A DNA stretch of 64,000 nt from NCBI GenBank assembly GCA_003116875.1, contig BCKT01000006.1, positions 372,001-436,000 of the forward strand. Reading direction: 5' to 3'. Position numbers and translations under genes: made by a program. The number at the start of each line of letters is the position of its first letter. The stretch's first letter is position 1. This DNA is from Takashimella koratensis. Taxonomy: Eukaryota > Basidiomycota > Tremellomycetes > Trichosporonales > Tetragoniomycetaceae. The notes under the pieces were generated by a model. It did no database searches. It worked only from the letters and a program-made list of their open reading frames with translations, and was not told the origin of the DNA. This document shows, piece by piece, positions 33,855 to 45,800 of the stretch.

Positions 33855-34421
33855 GTCGTGGTACGAGAGAAAGTCCTTGCGTCTAAGGAGAGGATGGCAC
33901 GATCTTCGCTAGTCGACCGCGAGGATAGGCGAGCCTTGGCTGTGGATGCAACAAGGAACCAGAGTATGGCTATCGGTAGAGTAGAGAATAGAGGAAGGAA
34001 AGTGAAAGTGAAATTGCCCGGTCCAGTCTTGATCAATCCGGATCACCCATGTGGCACCTATCACCCTGTCAAGTGGTACACAGCACTTGAAAACCGCCTG
34101 CATGGACAGGATGCTATAGTTGGTGTTTGTACGGGCTTACACCTTTGCCTAGACGATGCTCGTGTATGTAGAGTAAAGAAACGAGAAGGATGCAGAGACT
34201 GGAGAATGAAACGAACCTAGAGGCGCGCGTGTATCAAACACCTCGACCTCGGTATGAGTCATGATGGATTATATCGTACTCGTTGATCTGAAACGGTTGT
34301 CCTGCTTCGAGGGTGGGAGCTCACGAATAAGCCTTGAACAGGCTGTAGAGCTATCAGCTCGCCAGACGGTTTCACCCCAATCTAATCCATCATAGCTCAC
34401 CTTGCAGACTCATTCAAATCT
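33855..34421. other. Interval between MED19 start and peptide-precursor 3' end
   Basis: 567 bp. It should hold the MED19 promoter and the 3' end of the upstream peptide-precursor gene on the same strand. No coding signal recognised. Confidence 0.5.
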
Positions 34422-37400
34422 TCATGTTCTGTCGTCTACACACCCGTCGTTCCGCCAGGGTCAGTAGAGCTCAAAGCGTCTATCAATCGACCTTGGTGTG
34501 ACTCACCTTCCACAAAGGACTCTGTCATACCCTGCGATGTCGGTTCGGGATCCGCCTCGGCCTCACGCTTGAGCCCTACACACCCAGCTGCTACCATCAT
34601 GAGCACTGCCGCCTGGCCTCATTTTCAGAGTGAACTCACCGCAATCGCTCCTTTGGTCGACCTCGACCTCAGTCACGCGTTTCCACGCAAATGCAGGACC
34701 TGGACATTTGAGACAAGTCCTGTGTAATTGACTCAAAGGTACTTACGCGCGCTGCCGAATCCGAAACCCGTGGTCTTGAGGTTGGCCATCGCTTCGGCCT
34801 CGGCCTCAGCCTCGCGCCTCCAAGGTGCAGCCTGGTCTGAAGATGTGAGAACCTGTACCATGACTATCCTTCACTCGCACATACTGTTCATAATGCCGAA
34901 GTGATTGGTCTTCATGTTGGGTCCAGGCTCAGCATCTCGTTTGTTCCATCCTGCTTATAAGTTGTCGGCCATCAGTATTGACCGGGGCCAGAACCGCTGA
35001 AAACCCACCATTTATATCGGGGGTCGAGTTTCGCTTGGCAACGAGGTCCTCTGTCATGTCAAATTCCGAGATCAAGATATCTCAGCAGGCGCCCATCCTG
35101 TTGCATTTTTTTTCGCTCGGCTTACCGGCATCACGTTTCGCCCACTCTGATCAAGAGTTAGCTAGCGACTGGTAGGAAAGGCTTGTAGCTCTGCATCGCT
35201 CACCAGTGCTGTCTGGTGTCGAGTTCCTCTTGACCATGGCCTCGGCTGTTATGACGCCCGGAGGTCAAGGTGAGGCATCAGTCTCCTTCGGTTGAGTCTG
35301 CCAATGTCTGCTTACGGTGGCCAATGGGAGGGTTGTCATTGCCGGCGAAAGCTGGGTCACGCTTCGCGATGGCGTCCGCTGTTTAGGGTGATGAATGAGA
35401 AAGGTCGCTGATCAGCCTTTGGGCATGGGCGCTGACGCAGGGTCCCGTGTTGACGTACGGTGGCCAATAGGAGGATTGTCGATACCAGCAAATGCTGGGT
35501 CCCGCTTCGCGATTGCGTCCGCTACAGGAAATAAATCAGCCAAAGCCGACATTCAGGATGAGTTGGCGCCACTTACAATGCTTGATAGGGGGATCGTCAA
35601 TCCCGGCAAACGCGGGTTCACGCTTGGCAATGGCATCCGCTGGATGTGTTGATGAGTGTTGCCATTCGCTGGTCAGCTTTTGGCACGGACTCGGATGAGC
35701 GGAGTGCTTGGTCTACTTACGGTGGCCAATGGGGGGATTGTCGATACTCGCGAACGCTGGGTCGCGTTTGGCGATGGCATCGGCTAAGGTTCAGGACGTC
35801 AATCGATGCTAACACTCAGAGAAACTTTGCCACCCACAGTGCTTGATGGGAGGATCATCAATTTCAACTCCGGCGAAGGCGGGTTCACGTTTCACGATAG
35901 CTGAGTGGGCTGTGAGACAGTCACTCCCGCTTTCATCAGGCTCACACTTACGACGCTTGATTGGCGGATTGTCGACCGGCGAGCGTTTGACAGCTGCAAC
36001 AAGTTAATCGGTCAGCCACAAAGCACATGTCACTTCTTCCCAGGATGTCTCACGAGGCGTAATGGGAGGGTTCTTAGGCCGACCAACGAGCCTACCGCGC
36101 TTCGCAACAGCGTCCGAACCTTGAACATTTAACGCAGGACGTTCATGCTGTACTTACCAATCTTAATAGGCGGGTTGTCAATGTGCGTGCGTTCGTCAAC
36201 TTCGGCAGCTTGACACATTTAGCTGACTTGTTCAGACTTTCTCCGACTTGAGTTCAAACTCACGAGTAATGTACGGAGGGTGCATGGGGGGAGCGACAAG
36301 AGTGTTGCGCTTCGCTATGGCGTCGGTGTCTTTAAGTCAGTCTCTGGAGTCAGCAAAGGACTTACGAGGCTCAATCGGAGGGGTCTTCGGGCGGCCAACG
36401 AGTGTATTGCGCTTGGCAATAGCGTCGGTTTCTGCGAGTTAATCACCAGAACGGAGTTGTAACTCACGAGGCTCGATGGGAGGATTGTGAGGTCGAGCCA
36501 CAAGTGTGTTGCGTTTCGCAATGGCGTCCGTTGCTTTGGGTTAACTTTGGTATTGGGGTCACGACTCACGAGGCTTGATTGGAGGGGTGTGAGGACGAGC
36601 GACGAGGGTGTTTCGCTTCGCGATGGCATCCGTTTCTTTAGTAAGCCCAACAATCGCTTATTCACTCACGAGGCTCGATGGGAGGGTCATGGGGACGAGC
36701 AAACAACCGCCCACGCTTTTCGATGGCGTCCGCTGACTGGGGTCAGCATCATGCTGGCGAATTGCAGATTACCACTCGACCTACCGTCGGCGTATTCGAT
36801 CATGGTTGCGGGCGATCGTTTGGCGACAGAATCCGCTGTTTATACTCAGCCCAGCACCTTGGCGTTTTAGAGTGTGGGTGGACTCACGCTTGGCTTTCGC
36901 GTACTCGACCATGCTAGCAGGTGAGCGCTTGGCGACGGCATCTGCTGTTCATTGTCAGTATGATGTCGCTTCGTATATAGCGCAGATCAACTTACATTCT
37001 AAGTCTGAGAAGATAGGCATAGCAGCGGGATCATCCTCGGGCGCCGCCAAGTCAGGCTCGGCAGCACGTCCGATGGGCTTGATACAGGAGCGAATACCAG
37101 GTCCCCTGAAGATATCCGTTTTGGCTAATAGCTGTCAGCTAGGTAGCTTGTAATGCTCAGAGTACTGCCACTTACGGTCGCACGGGTCAGGCGGCGTGTC
37201 GACGGTGATGAAAGGCGAACGCCTGTGACCGACGACTAGGTCACGGCGGTACGAGTCAGCTAGTGCAGTACGAAGTGTTTGTGATAGCTTGAGACCGAGT
37301 CTTACTTTCACCATCTGGCTGGTTGATAGCCTCAGGAGCGACCAGGTCCGGCTCAGCAGCACGACCCACGGCCTTGATACAGGAGCGGATACCGGGTCCC

Positions 37401-38509
37401 CTACAAATATCGGTCTCGGCTGTCGGCTCTCAGCGGGGAAATTATGACGTCTCAGACTGCTGCGACTTACGGTCGCATGGGTCGGGGGGCGTGGCGACGG
37501 CGATGGCAGGTGAACGTTTGTTTCCAGCGATGAGGTGGATGGCTGCACGGCGGATCAGTGAGGCTACTCATTGCTAGAGATATCCACATACATTTGCTCT
37601 CGATAACAGCTTCGGGGGCGACCATGTCTGGATTGGGTGTGGCCTCACGCTCGATGAGCGAGTCTTCGATAGCAGGGGCGGCCGAGCGCTTCCGAAACCC
37701 TTTCGGGCCTAGGGAAGCAAGATGATAACCAGACCGATCAGCACTGCAACTCACAGGGATGCCAATGAAGAGCCTATCAACTCACAGCCGAGGCACCCAA
37801 TGTCCTCGATGGGCTGATGGTCGATGGCAACGGCAGGCGAGCGCTTGAAGACGCCGTCTTTTGAGTCGAGATTTCCCGCATTGACATTCATCAGACATCT
37901 TTGGTAGAGACAACGTGATCGTAATGCTTCTACTCACGGTCGAAATTCAGGATGTCGGGGGTAGGCGAGTCGGGCTCAGGCGCGGCATCGACAAACGGGT
38001 CATTGGTGGCAACGACGGGTGAGCGTTTGAACCTCCAACCGCCGGCTGTGAAGAGATTCGAAGCGCATGGCAGTCAGCAACTAACATCTATGGCGAGAAC
38101 CATTGAAGAGGTGACGTATACTCACGACCCAGGGGTTGCCTGCCTGGGTTGGGTTCGGCGTCACGTTCGACGAGCTGGTCGTCCACCGCACGCGCAATCG
38201 CGTCGACGTCTGATTGGAAGGCAAATCAGAGTTTGATTAGCTAAAGCCAGCAGAACATTGGTGGCGAATGATTCAACTTACGCGGTCCAGCGATCGCCTC
38301 GGGAGTGGGCATGTCAGGCTCGGGCACCGCGTTGCGCTCGACAAGTTGAGAGCCTGGTGCTAGTGTCAGAAAAGAAGGAATTGGTTAAGAGACCGGTGGC
38401 GAATGTGTGCGAGGCTATGCGGAGGGTTGTGTCACTTACCCAGGTCACGGATAGGCGCCGCCAGGGCGACAGACGACGCGAACGCCGCCAAGAGAAGGAA
38501 AGGTTTCAT
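34422..38509 (-). CDS. Secreted Kex2-type repeat peptide precursor, about 33 exons, about 742 aa
   Basis: Starts with a signal peptide (MKPFLLLAAFASSVALAAP). The rest is a chain of short units, most containing Lys-Arg or Arg-Arg, the Kex2 protease site. All 32 introns I placed fall in phase 1, so every internal exon is a multiple of three and nearly every one carries a single unit. Unit families along the protein: WRFKRSPVVA and FKRSPAVA; two copies of a two-exon module (KRSPAIAVATPPDPCD + FRGPGIRSCIK-type); VAKRSPA.M; AIAKRNTLVARPHTPPI (four copies, 36263-36636); AIAKRDPAFAGIDNPPIGH (four copies, 35318-35783); NSTPD..W.KR; and finally FGIMNNQAAPWRR and GFGFGSARPAFAWKR. The stop is reached after GAC AGA ACA. 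No enzyme domain. Fits fungal KEP (Kex2-processed repeat) proteins such as repellents, mating-factor-like or RiPP precursors. Individual exon ends are manual calls. Confidence 0.8.
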
Positions 38510-41500
38510 GGTTGCTCAACGCGACCACGAGAGCGTGAAGGTGTTGAAAAGTGCAGTGTAAGTGAGTGAAGGCGATGATCGAGAGAGACAGAGAGGAGGT
38601 GAAGAGGAGGTAGTGAAAGAGAAGGGTGAGTATAGAAGGAAGAGTGAGTTGACGTTATGACTGAACGAGGCGGTGTGCGCGGTGAGCTGAGAGTGAGCAA
38701 CGGCGAGGGCGCCTTGACGGCGAGCCAGATCTGTTACTCTCTCTATCCATTTCCATTCCTCGTCTTTCCTTTCCTTTCCCCTACCCTTGCCCGTCTCCCA
38801 GCCCTTCGTTCACCTTCCATCCCCACTCTATCCCTCTCCTTCTCGCTTGCCGGCCCAACATTTCATTCCCCGGTCGAATGGTGGGCGGAGCACGGTCGTC
38901 TCATCCCGCCCGCTCTCCGAATTGCCCAAAACGCAGATCAGCATCAACTCCAGATCGAGGATCGAGTCGAGGCCTGTCTATTTCGGGCACGGTTTGATGG
39001 CGAGGTGGAGGCTGAAGGAGGGGGACAGGTGGACAGAGAGTGGGAAGAGGAGAAGGAGGAGAGGAAGAAGATGCAGGGGCGAGGAGAGGAAGAGACGAAG
39101 GTGGAAACGGGGGTCGTCAGCTGTCCATCCCAGCATGCCTTTGAGTGTCCTCGGCGTCGTCCTCGTCCTCATCCTCTTTAGAGATCAAGACACACAAGAG
39201 AGCAACGACTTGGGACTATCGGAGTTTCGAGTTTGAAGGTGAACCGCCACTTCCCGATGCCAAGAAACAACAGGAATCGGTGACCACGCGAGAACAAGGA
39301 CGATCAATACTAGCTCGCTCAGATTCGAGGTCAGAAAACACTTTAGCTTGTTAGCAGTAAGTATGGATCACCTGTCCCGCTCGTCGTCAAGGAACGTGCT
39401 AGACCAGGGACAGTCGAGAGTGAGGCCAAAGGACGTTATCGCCAGTCAAAGGATGAGTTGTGTTTCCGTTCCTATCAATCAATCATGGTCCGACCGAGTG
39501 CCTTTAAGGGATGGGGATGGGTTTTGATTGACTGCATGCACCCATCCTTTGAGTGTGGAGCGGGAACGGGTCAGTGCGGGATGACACTGCTGCTGCGTGA
39601 CTCGACGAGGCCTCCTTTGAAGAAAGGGTTGTATCGATGTGTATCGGGTTTGCGTGTGTGCGTTGCGTATGCAGAGGACAAGCTGTGTGCCCCGGTCCAA
39701 CTACCCCACAGGTGGCCCACCTCCACTCCGACGAGCACGGTCCAGCTTGCCCAATGAGTGAGTGTTCAACTGTCAACCCGTTGGACAAGTTGTTGCCTAA
39801 ATCGCCCCAGTCGATCTTAGCGTGCATTAAGCGAGCCGTCATGCAACCAGTTACTCCAACAAGCGATGACAACCGAGGCATGACTCATCGGAGGACGGGT
39901 TCCCCAACCCAACCTGCTCGTTATGTCTCTAGGTTCAGGCACAACCGCCACCTGAGCGAGTGAAAAGCTTGATTCAGGAAGCGAACAACGACGGCCAAGC
40001 CAAGCCAAGTGGGTGTCGAGAGTTGTGTCTGCAGAGCCGATGCCGCTACCTGGGAGCTTCCCTGTTAGATCTAGGCTGACGACAAGCCAGATCGCAAATT
40101 CGTGTCAATGGACGCGATCGCGCCTCTCAACGTTCTGCCATCTTGCTCCGTTGCCGTCTTGGCGGTGGCGTAGGCGCCTGGGGGGGTTTCTTTTTCTCTT
40201 TGCCGCGTCTTCTTCGCGCTGACCGTAACCACCATCCTTATGTAAAGAGAAGCCTCGGAAGACCGTGCGCAGCGCGTGGACGGTCGTGCTTTTGTTCGAT
40301 AACCCCCCAGGGTCCTGTTGACGTGGCAGGAGATGGCGCGGTGGTGGGGTATTACCGGGCCACAGGGATCAAAAAACCAATCACGAGAAAACCCAGCACA
40401 AAACTGCACGAGACGAAATTTGAGCGAGGCAGAAAGAGAGAGGACGGAGGCAACCGAACAGGTCATTGCTACCCTAGGGGCTGACAGCGAATCGTGGCTT
40501 CCCTGCAATAGTGTCTTCTGAAGATCACAAAGTATCCAGTTGTTCGGGTCGAGATCCTGCAAGATGATTCAAGAGACCGCTCGTGGCCATGCCGTTGACC
40601 TGTCGGACGAGACAAATGGCCAGCAGCCGAACACATACCGTCGATCGAGAAAGATCAGCCAGGTTGAGGGCGGTAAAGTTTGGCTGTACGTCGCCTTTAC
40701 CAGCCTTCTCACGAAATGTCTCGTCTGCCAGACGTGCAGCCGCGAACCCGCAGAGGAGAGACAATGGGTGTGCAGCGCAGGAGAGGAGGGTGAGAGGAAC
40801 GGACCGAGGAACAATGGACGAGCAAGTAATAAAATATGCAGCGAATGTCTTGCTGCGAGTGTCTCTGTTCTCACGCTCCAGCCCGCGGGGGAAGGAGCAG
40901 GAGAGGGAGGGCAAGGTCGGGCACGAGGGGAGAGGAATTTGATGTTTTTCATTTTCTTTTCATTCTTTTCGTTTCCTGGGCGTTTCTGGACAAGCAAACC
41001 CTGAGGTCGGAAGCTGAAAGAACAAGACGAGAGCACTGGAGGGGAGCCTGTAGCCAGATCGCGCCTCGAGCTTGCGAGCCTCTTCACTCTGGTTGCCGGT
41101 GCCGCAGCAGCAGCACAGAGGATCGGGTTTCGTCGTCTCGTCTCATCCTCGGCTCGGTCCCTGGCTTGCCCTTACCCATCCCTCGTCCCACTCACCCCTC
41201 CCAACCTACGCACAAAGGTCGGCTTTGCCCCGCTCTGCGTGCGTCCCAGAACCCCATCTCATCCCATCCCACCCCACCAGGCAAGGGAACAGGAGCAGAG
41301 ACCCAAGTCCAGACAGCAGCGAGACAAGACAATTCCGAGTGTCGAGCGAGACAAGGCAAGTTTTTTCCTCTCTCCGGAGCAAACAACGACGACGATATCA
41401 ACAACTGCCCTCCTCTGCGACTGTTTATCTTCTCCTCGTCTCTCTTCCCATCGTTGTTGTCACCGTTGTCGTTGTCGTTGTCGTCGTCGTCGTTGTCGCG

Positions 41501-42856
41501 TGTTCGCTCCATCGGTCATCGCGCCCTTATCAAGTAGTCGTCGCCAGTGAGTCGTCTCCCCTAATTGGATTCTTGCTCGATACAGTCCGCGGTCCGACGT
41601 GAATAGCAGTTGGGCAGGAGGAGAGAGGGGAGCGGGCACGAGAGTCAACCTTATTTCCCACACCTCTGGCACCCCTTCTTAATCAATTCTGCGTTTCCAT
41701 ATTGCTGGGCCCGTCTTGTTCTCGTCTTACCCACTTAACTCCAACCCCATTCATCGTCCCTCTCCCACGCATTCCCGACCAGAGTTTCGTCTCGGTGTCG
41801 TGACCCAAGTCGTGAACGGAACTGATCTCAGTCTTGCTCCCACTCTCTCTTCATCCGACCGACCCCAGACACCCACCCGATACCATTCACTCGTTTCATC
41901 GTCCACATCAAGACTTGTCCTTTAGCCTTGTTCTAGCTCGCTTCACTCATCAGCGTCTCTCTGTTCGTGAACCGACCCAGAAACCAGCCAAGCGACCCAA
42001 CGCGCCAAAAACAACTAGACTCGTTTCTTTAACTGACCGAGATCGACAATCACGCTGCTAGCGACTGGGACCTGTGGACCCGTGCATCATTAACGTGATC
42101 CTCCCTCGTCTCGTCTTGCACGCACCTTCTCGTGTCTGATCAGCAACATACAGCTTGTCTGTCTGTCGCCTTGATCGTCTCCCGCTGCGTGGTCTCGTCA
42201 CGCCCCTCTCGTCTCAAAGCGACCACCGCTCCCACGCACTGGGCACGCCCCTTCACTCCCCTTCAGCCCCTTGCTGCCCCTGCCCCCTGCCTTTGCTTAC
42301 ATTTCTACCGACATCATCATCATCACTTTCGCATCCAATTTTATCCCGCTTCCCCGTATTTTCACCCGCCGCCCTCCTTGTTCTCCTCGACCCAATCTCC
42401 TTGTCTTCCCACTCTCCCTAACCCTTCATCCACTCTCAAAGACTATCCATCTGTTCTCGCGTCTGCCATCTTCGGATACCGCGCAGACTAGAGACCACTT
42501 CCGACCCCGTCATCGCTACTCTTGGTTCACGGATTCTCTTTCAACCCGCGCCATCATCGGGCCAGGCGAGTAGGGAGCATCCACTCGACCCCTTCCACCT
42601 CACATTCACGCGCCCAATAACTCGTGAGTTTCCTTCTTCCTATCTCTGCATCCATCGGATACGACAGCACGCGTAGACCTAGCATGCCAACGGGGATGCT
42701 TTCCACGCTCCCCTCATTCCGCAACGCAAACTTTCATTGCATCATCGTTCCCGACTCCACCCCTTTTCACTCCAACCGGCTACTATGTCTTACCATTGGA
42801 CCCATGGAACAGAAAAACTGATAACGTGTCTATTCTCAGCATTCCCAACTGCCATC
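38510..42856. promoter_or_regulatory. Long divergent intergenic region between peptide precursor and OPT transporter
   Basis: 4.3 kb between two divergent start codons, the longest gene-free stretch here. The last 1.7 kb before the OPT gene is strongly pyrimidine-rich, with GTTGTC/GTCGTC repeats near 41452-41497, as in long fungal leaders. A probable leader intron lies at 42624-42839 (donor GTGAGT, acceptor TCTCAG), ending 17 bp before the OPT ATG. Open frames between 38657 and 41100 show no domain, conserved composition or coherent splicing, and I do not call them. Confidence 0.5.
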
Positions 42857-45800
42857 ATGTCCAACCCGGCTGCGCAGGACCCCCGGCCTACCGGCACTTC
42901 CTCTTCCCTCCCTAACCCTGCCGACCCAAACCCAATCTCCCGCCCATCCACTGGCAAACGCCCCCGTACCGCAGCCCGTCGTGTCCGCACCGCTCGCCCC
43001 GATACATCTGTCTCCGCCATCGGTCCCCTTCCCGAGCAAGAGTTCTTCCCCGAGGGAGAGGACGAGGACTATGATGAGGAGTACCTCGAGGATGAGGAGG
43101 AAGAGGAGGGAGAGGATGTCTTTGCGTTCCACCGACCCCAGACTGCCGCGGTGCCCGGCCAGGCTTTCTCGTCAGCCGACGAGCAGTCGGCACCCCCTAC
43201 TGGGATCATGCCCACGACCGCTGGCACCATGATGACCGATATGTCTCGCCAGACTGGCGGTACATTCGGCGGCCACATTGATGTCCCCACGTCCGCACCA
43301 ATGCAGCACAACCCGTCCCCAATCGGTGCCATCGATGTCGGTGGCCATCCACCGGACCGCGAGTTCGACATTAAGAATCCACCTCCCTTCAGTGGTCGCC
43401 AGAACCTGAACAACTCCTCGTTCGCATTCTCGATGCCGCACAATCGCTCTTATGACTCGCAAGCGGCCGCAAGCCGGGCTGGTCAGACCAACACTGGCCA
43501 GTCTCTTGTCAGTCGTGCGAGGCGCATGATGGGTACGGGAATGACTTCGTCTCGCATGTCTTACGACTCAAGCCGCGACTCGACGCACCCGGCAGAAGAC
43601 CAATCATCTTACGGCGAGGGCTCCAACGGCCGACCGTCGGCGCGTCGGATGAAGTCTTCGGCGCCATTAATCGAAGACAGCGAGATTGGGTCCAAGTCGT
43701 CAAACCGTGGGCAATCGCGTCACAGTTACGGCTTGACCGAGTTGACCGGAGAGATCACTGTTCCCGACGGTCGAACCACGTACGGCGACGGCCTCGGCGG
43801 GGTCGTCAAAGAGGGAGCGAGCGAGGAAGGTAGTATGGGTGCCATCGATGTCGACCTCTTGGAGGAAGACAGCCCTTACGAGGAAGTTCGCGCCTCCGTG
43901 TCTAACATTGATGACCCGGAGATGCCTGGTACGTTTACGTCTTTACGACATGCATTGGTGAGACGAAGCTGAAACGTTGACTTGCAGCTCTTACACTTCG
44001 AGCTTGGGGGCTGGGAATGTTCCTTGCTATCGTCATCTGCGCGGCAAACACCTTCTTCAACTTCCGTAACCCGGCTCCTGCTATTCCGGTGTTATTTGTT
44101 CAGTATGTGCCCATGTCATGACTCTCCCAAATCCACGCTGATCAACCTTCTAGAGTTGCTGCCTACCCCCTGGGCAAGTTCGTCGCTTGGGCCTTGCCCA
44201 TCCGATCTTTCACAGTTCCCCGGTGGCTGGGCGGCTTTACATTTAGCCTTAACCCGTGCCCTTTCAACATCAAAGAGCACACGATTATCGTCATGATGGC
44301 CAACATTTCTATCGCTGCCCCATATGCTCTTTACACTATCACCGCCAGCAACAAATTTTACGAACGTCCTCTCGGCTCAGGATTCAACATTCTGTTCATC
44401 CTTGCCACGCAGCTTACGGGTATGTCCATGGCTGGTATGGTGCGACGTCTCGTTGTTTGGCCCGCTTCGATGCTCTGGCCTGGCGTTCTCGTCGTCACTA
44501 CCAACTTGAACACGCTACACGCCGAGCCTGATTCGGGCTCTGGCGGTATATCGCGTCTCAGGTTTTTCATGTACGCCATGTGCGCGGCGTTTGGCTGGTA
44601 CTTCATTCCTGGTAGGTGTGCTCAAATACAATCTTTTGCTTTGATACTGACAGCCGATTTGTAGGTTTCCTGTTCACCGCACTTTCTTACTTCTCTTGGG
44701 TTTGTTGGATTGCCCCCAACAATCCAGTCGTCAACCAACTGTTCGGCGTCTCGACTGGTCTCGGGATGGGACTCTTTTCCTTCGACTGGTCGCAAATCTC
44801 TTGGATCGGGTCTCCCCTCACTACTCCCTGGTGGGCCGAGGTCAACGTGGGCATCGGGTTCTTGCTGTTCTACTGGATTATCGTTCCCATCCTTTACTAC
44901 ACCAACGTAAGTAATGTGCTCACAGTTCTCTGATTAGGCGTTGATGTTGGCTTTCAGGTATGGTGGCTCGCCTACTTGCCCATGTCCGCTGCTCAAATTG
45001 CGGACCGCTTCCAAGACACCTACGAAGTCTCGTACATCCTCACTCCGGACTTCGAACTCAACAAGACCGCCTACGCTTTGTATTCGCCAGTCTATCTTAC
45101 GGCGACGTTCGCCATGACGTACATGCTCGGGTTTGCGTTGATCACGACGCTGCTTGTCCATACCGCCCTCTACCATGGCCCTCGGATCTACAAGGCTGTT
45201 CTTCGCATGAAGACGGAGAAGGACGACATCCACATGAAGTTGATGAGGCAGTACCCCGAAGTGCCGGACTGGTGAGTCAAACCAACGCCGAGCTTGCCTA
45301 ATCTAACCAATCTTCAGGTGGTACCTTATTACGTTGGTCCTCTGCTTAGTCTTTGGCATTCTGTCCATCGAGATCTTCCACACCGGTCTTCCTGTATGGG
45401 GCTACTTGGTAGCGACCTTGATTGCGGGTGTATACATCGTTCCTTCGGCGTTCATCTATGCTTTGACTGCTATCCAACCGAACATCAACATCCTCAGTGA
45501 ACTCATCCCTGGTTACATCTTTGCGGGCAAGCCTATCGCTGGCATGGTGAGTGTGTCCTGCAGTGTCCAGGTTTGAAATATTAACGATGCTATAGGTCTT
45601 CAAGTCTTTTACTGTGCAAAGCTTGACCGAAGCGATGAGCTTCTCTTCCGCCATGAAGCTGGGCCACTACATGAAAATTCCGCCTCGCTCCATGTACTTT
45701 GCTCAGTTCTCAGCCTGCTTCGTCGCATGCTTCGTTCAGTTTGGGGTATCCAAATGGATGTTCGACTCGATCCCCGACTTGTGCTCGAGTCACCAGAAAA

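Noticed and set aside
34422..38509. Interpretation of the exon array as a CRISPR-like or satellite repeat array
   Set aside because: The repeated parts are coding exons bounded by splice signals in one phase, with a signal peptide at the start. Intervening sequences are ordinary introns.
40540..41004. Plus-strand frame with several cysteines (KCLVCQTCSREP)
   Set aside because: No coherent start or splicing, and the Cys spacing fits no known zinc motif; ends in an unnatural F-rich tail.
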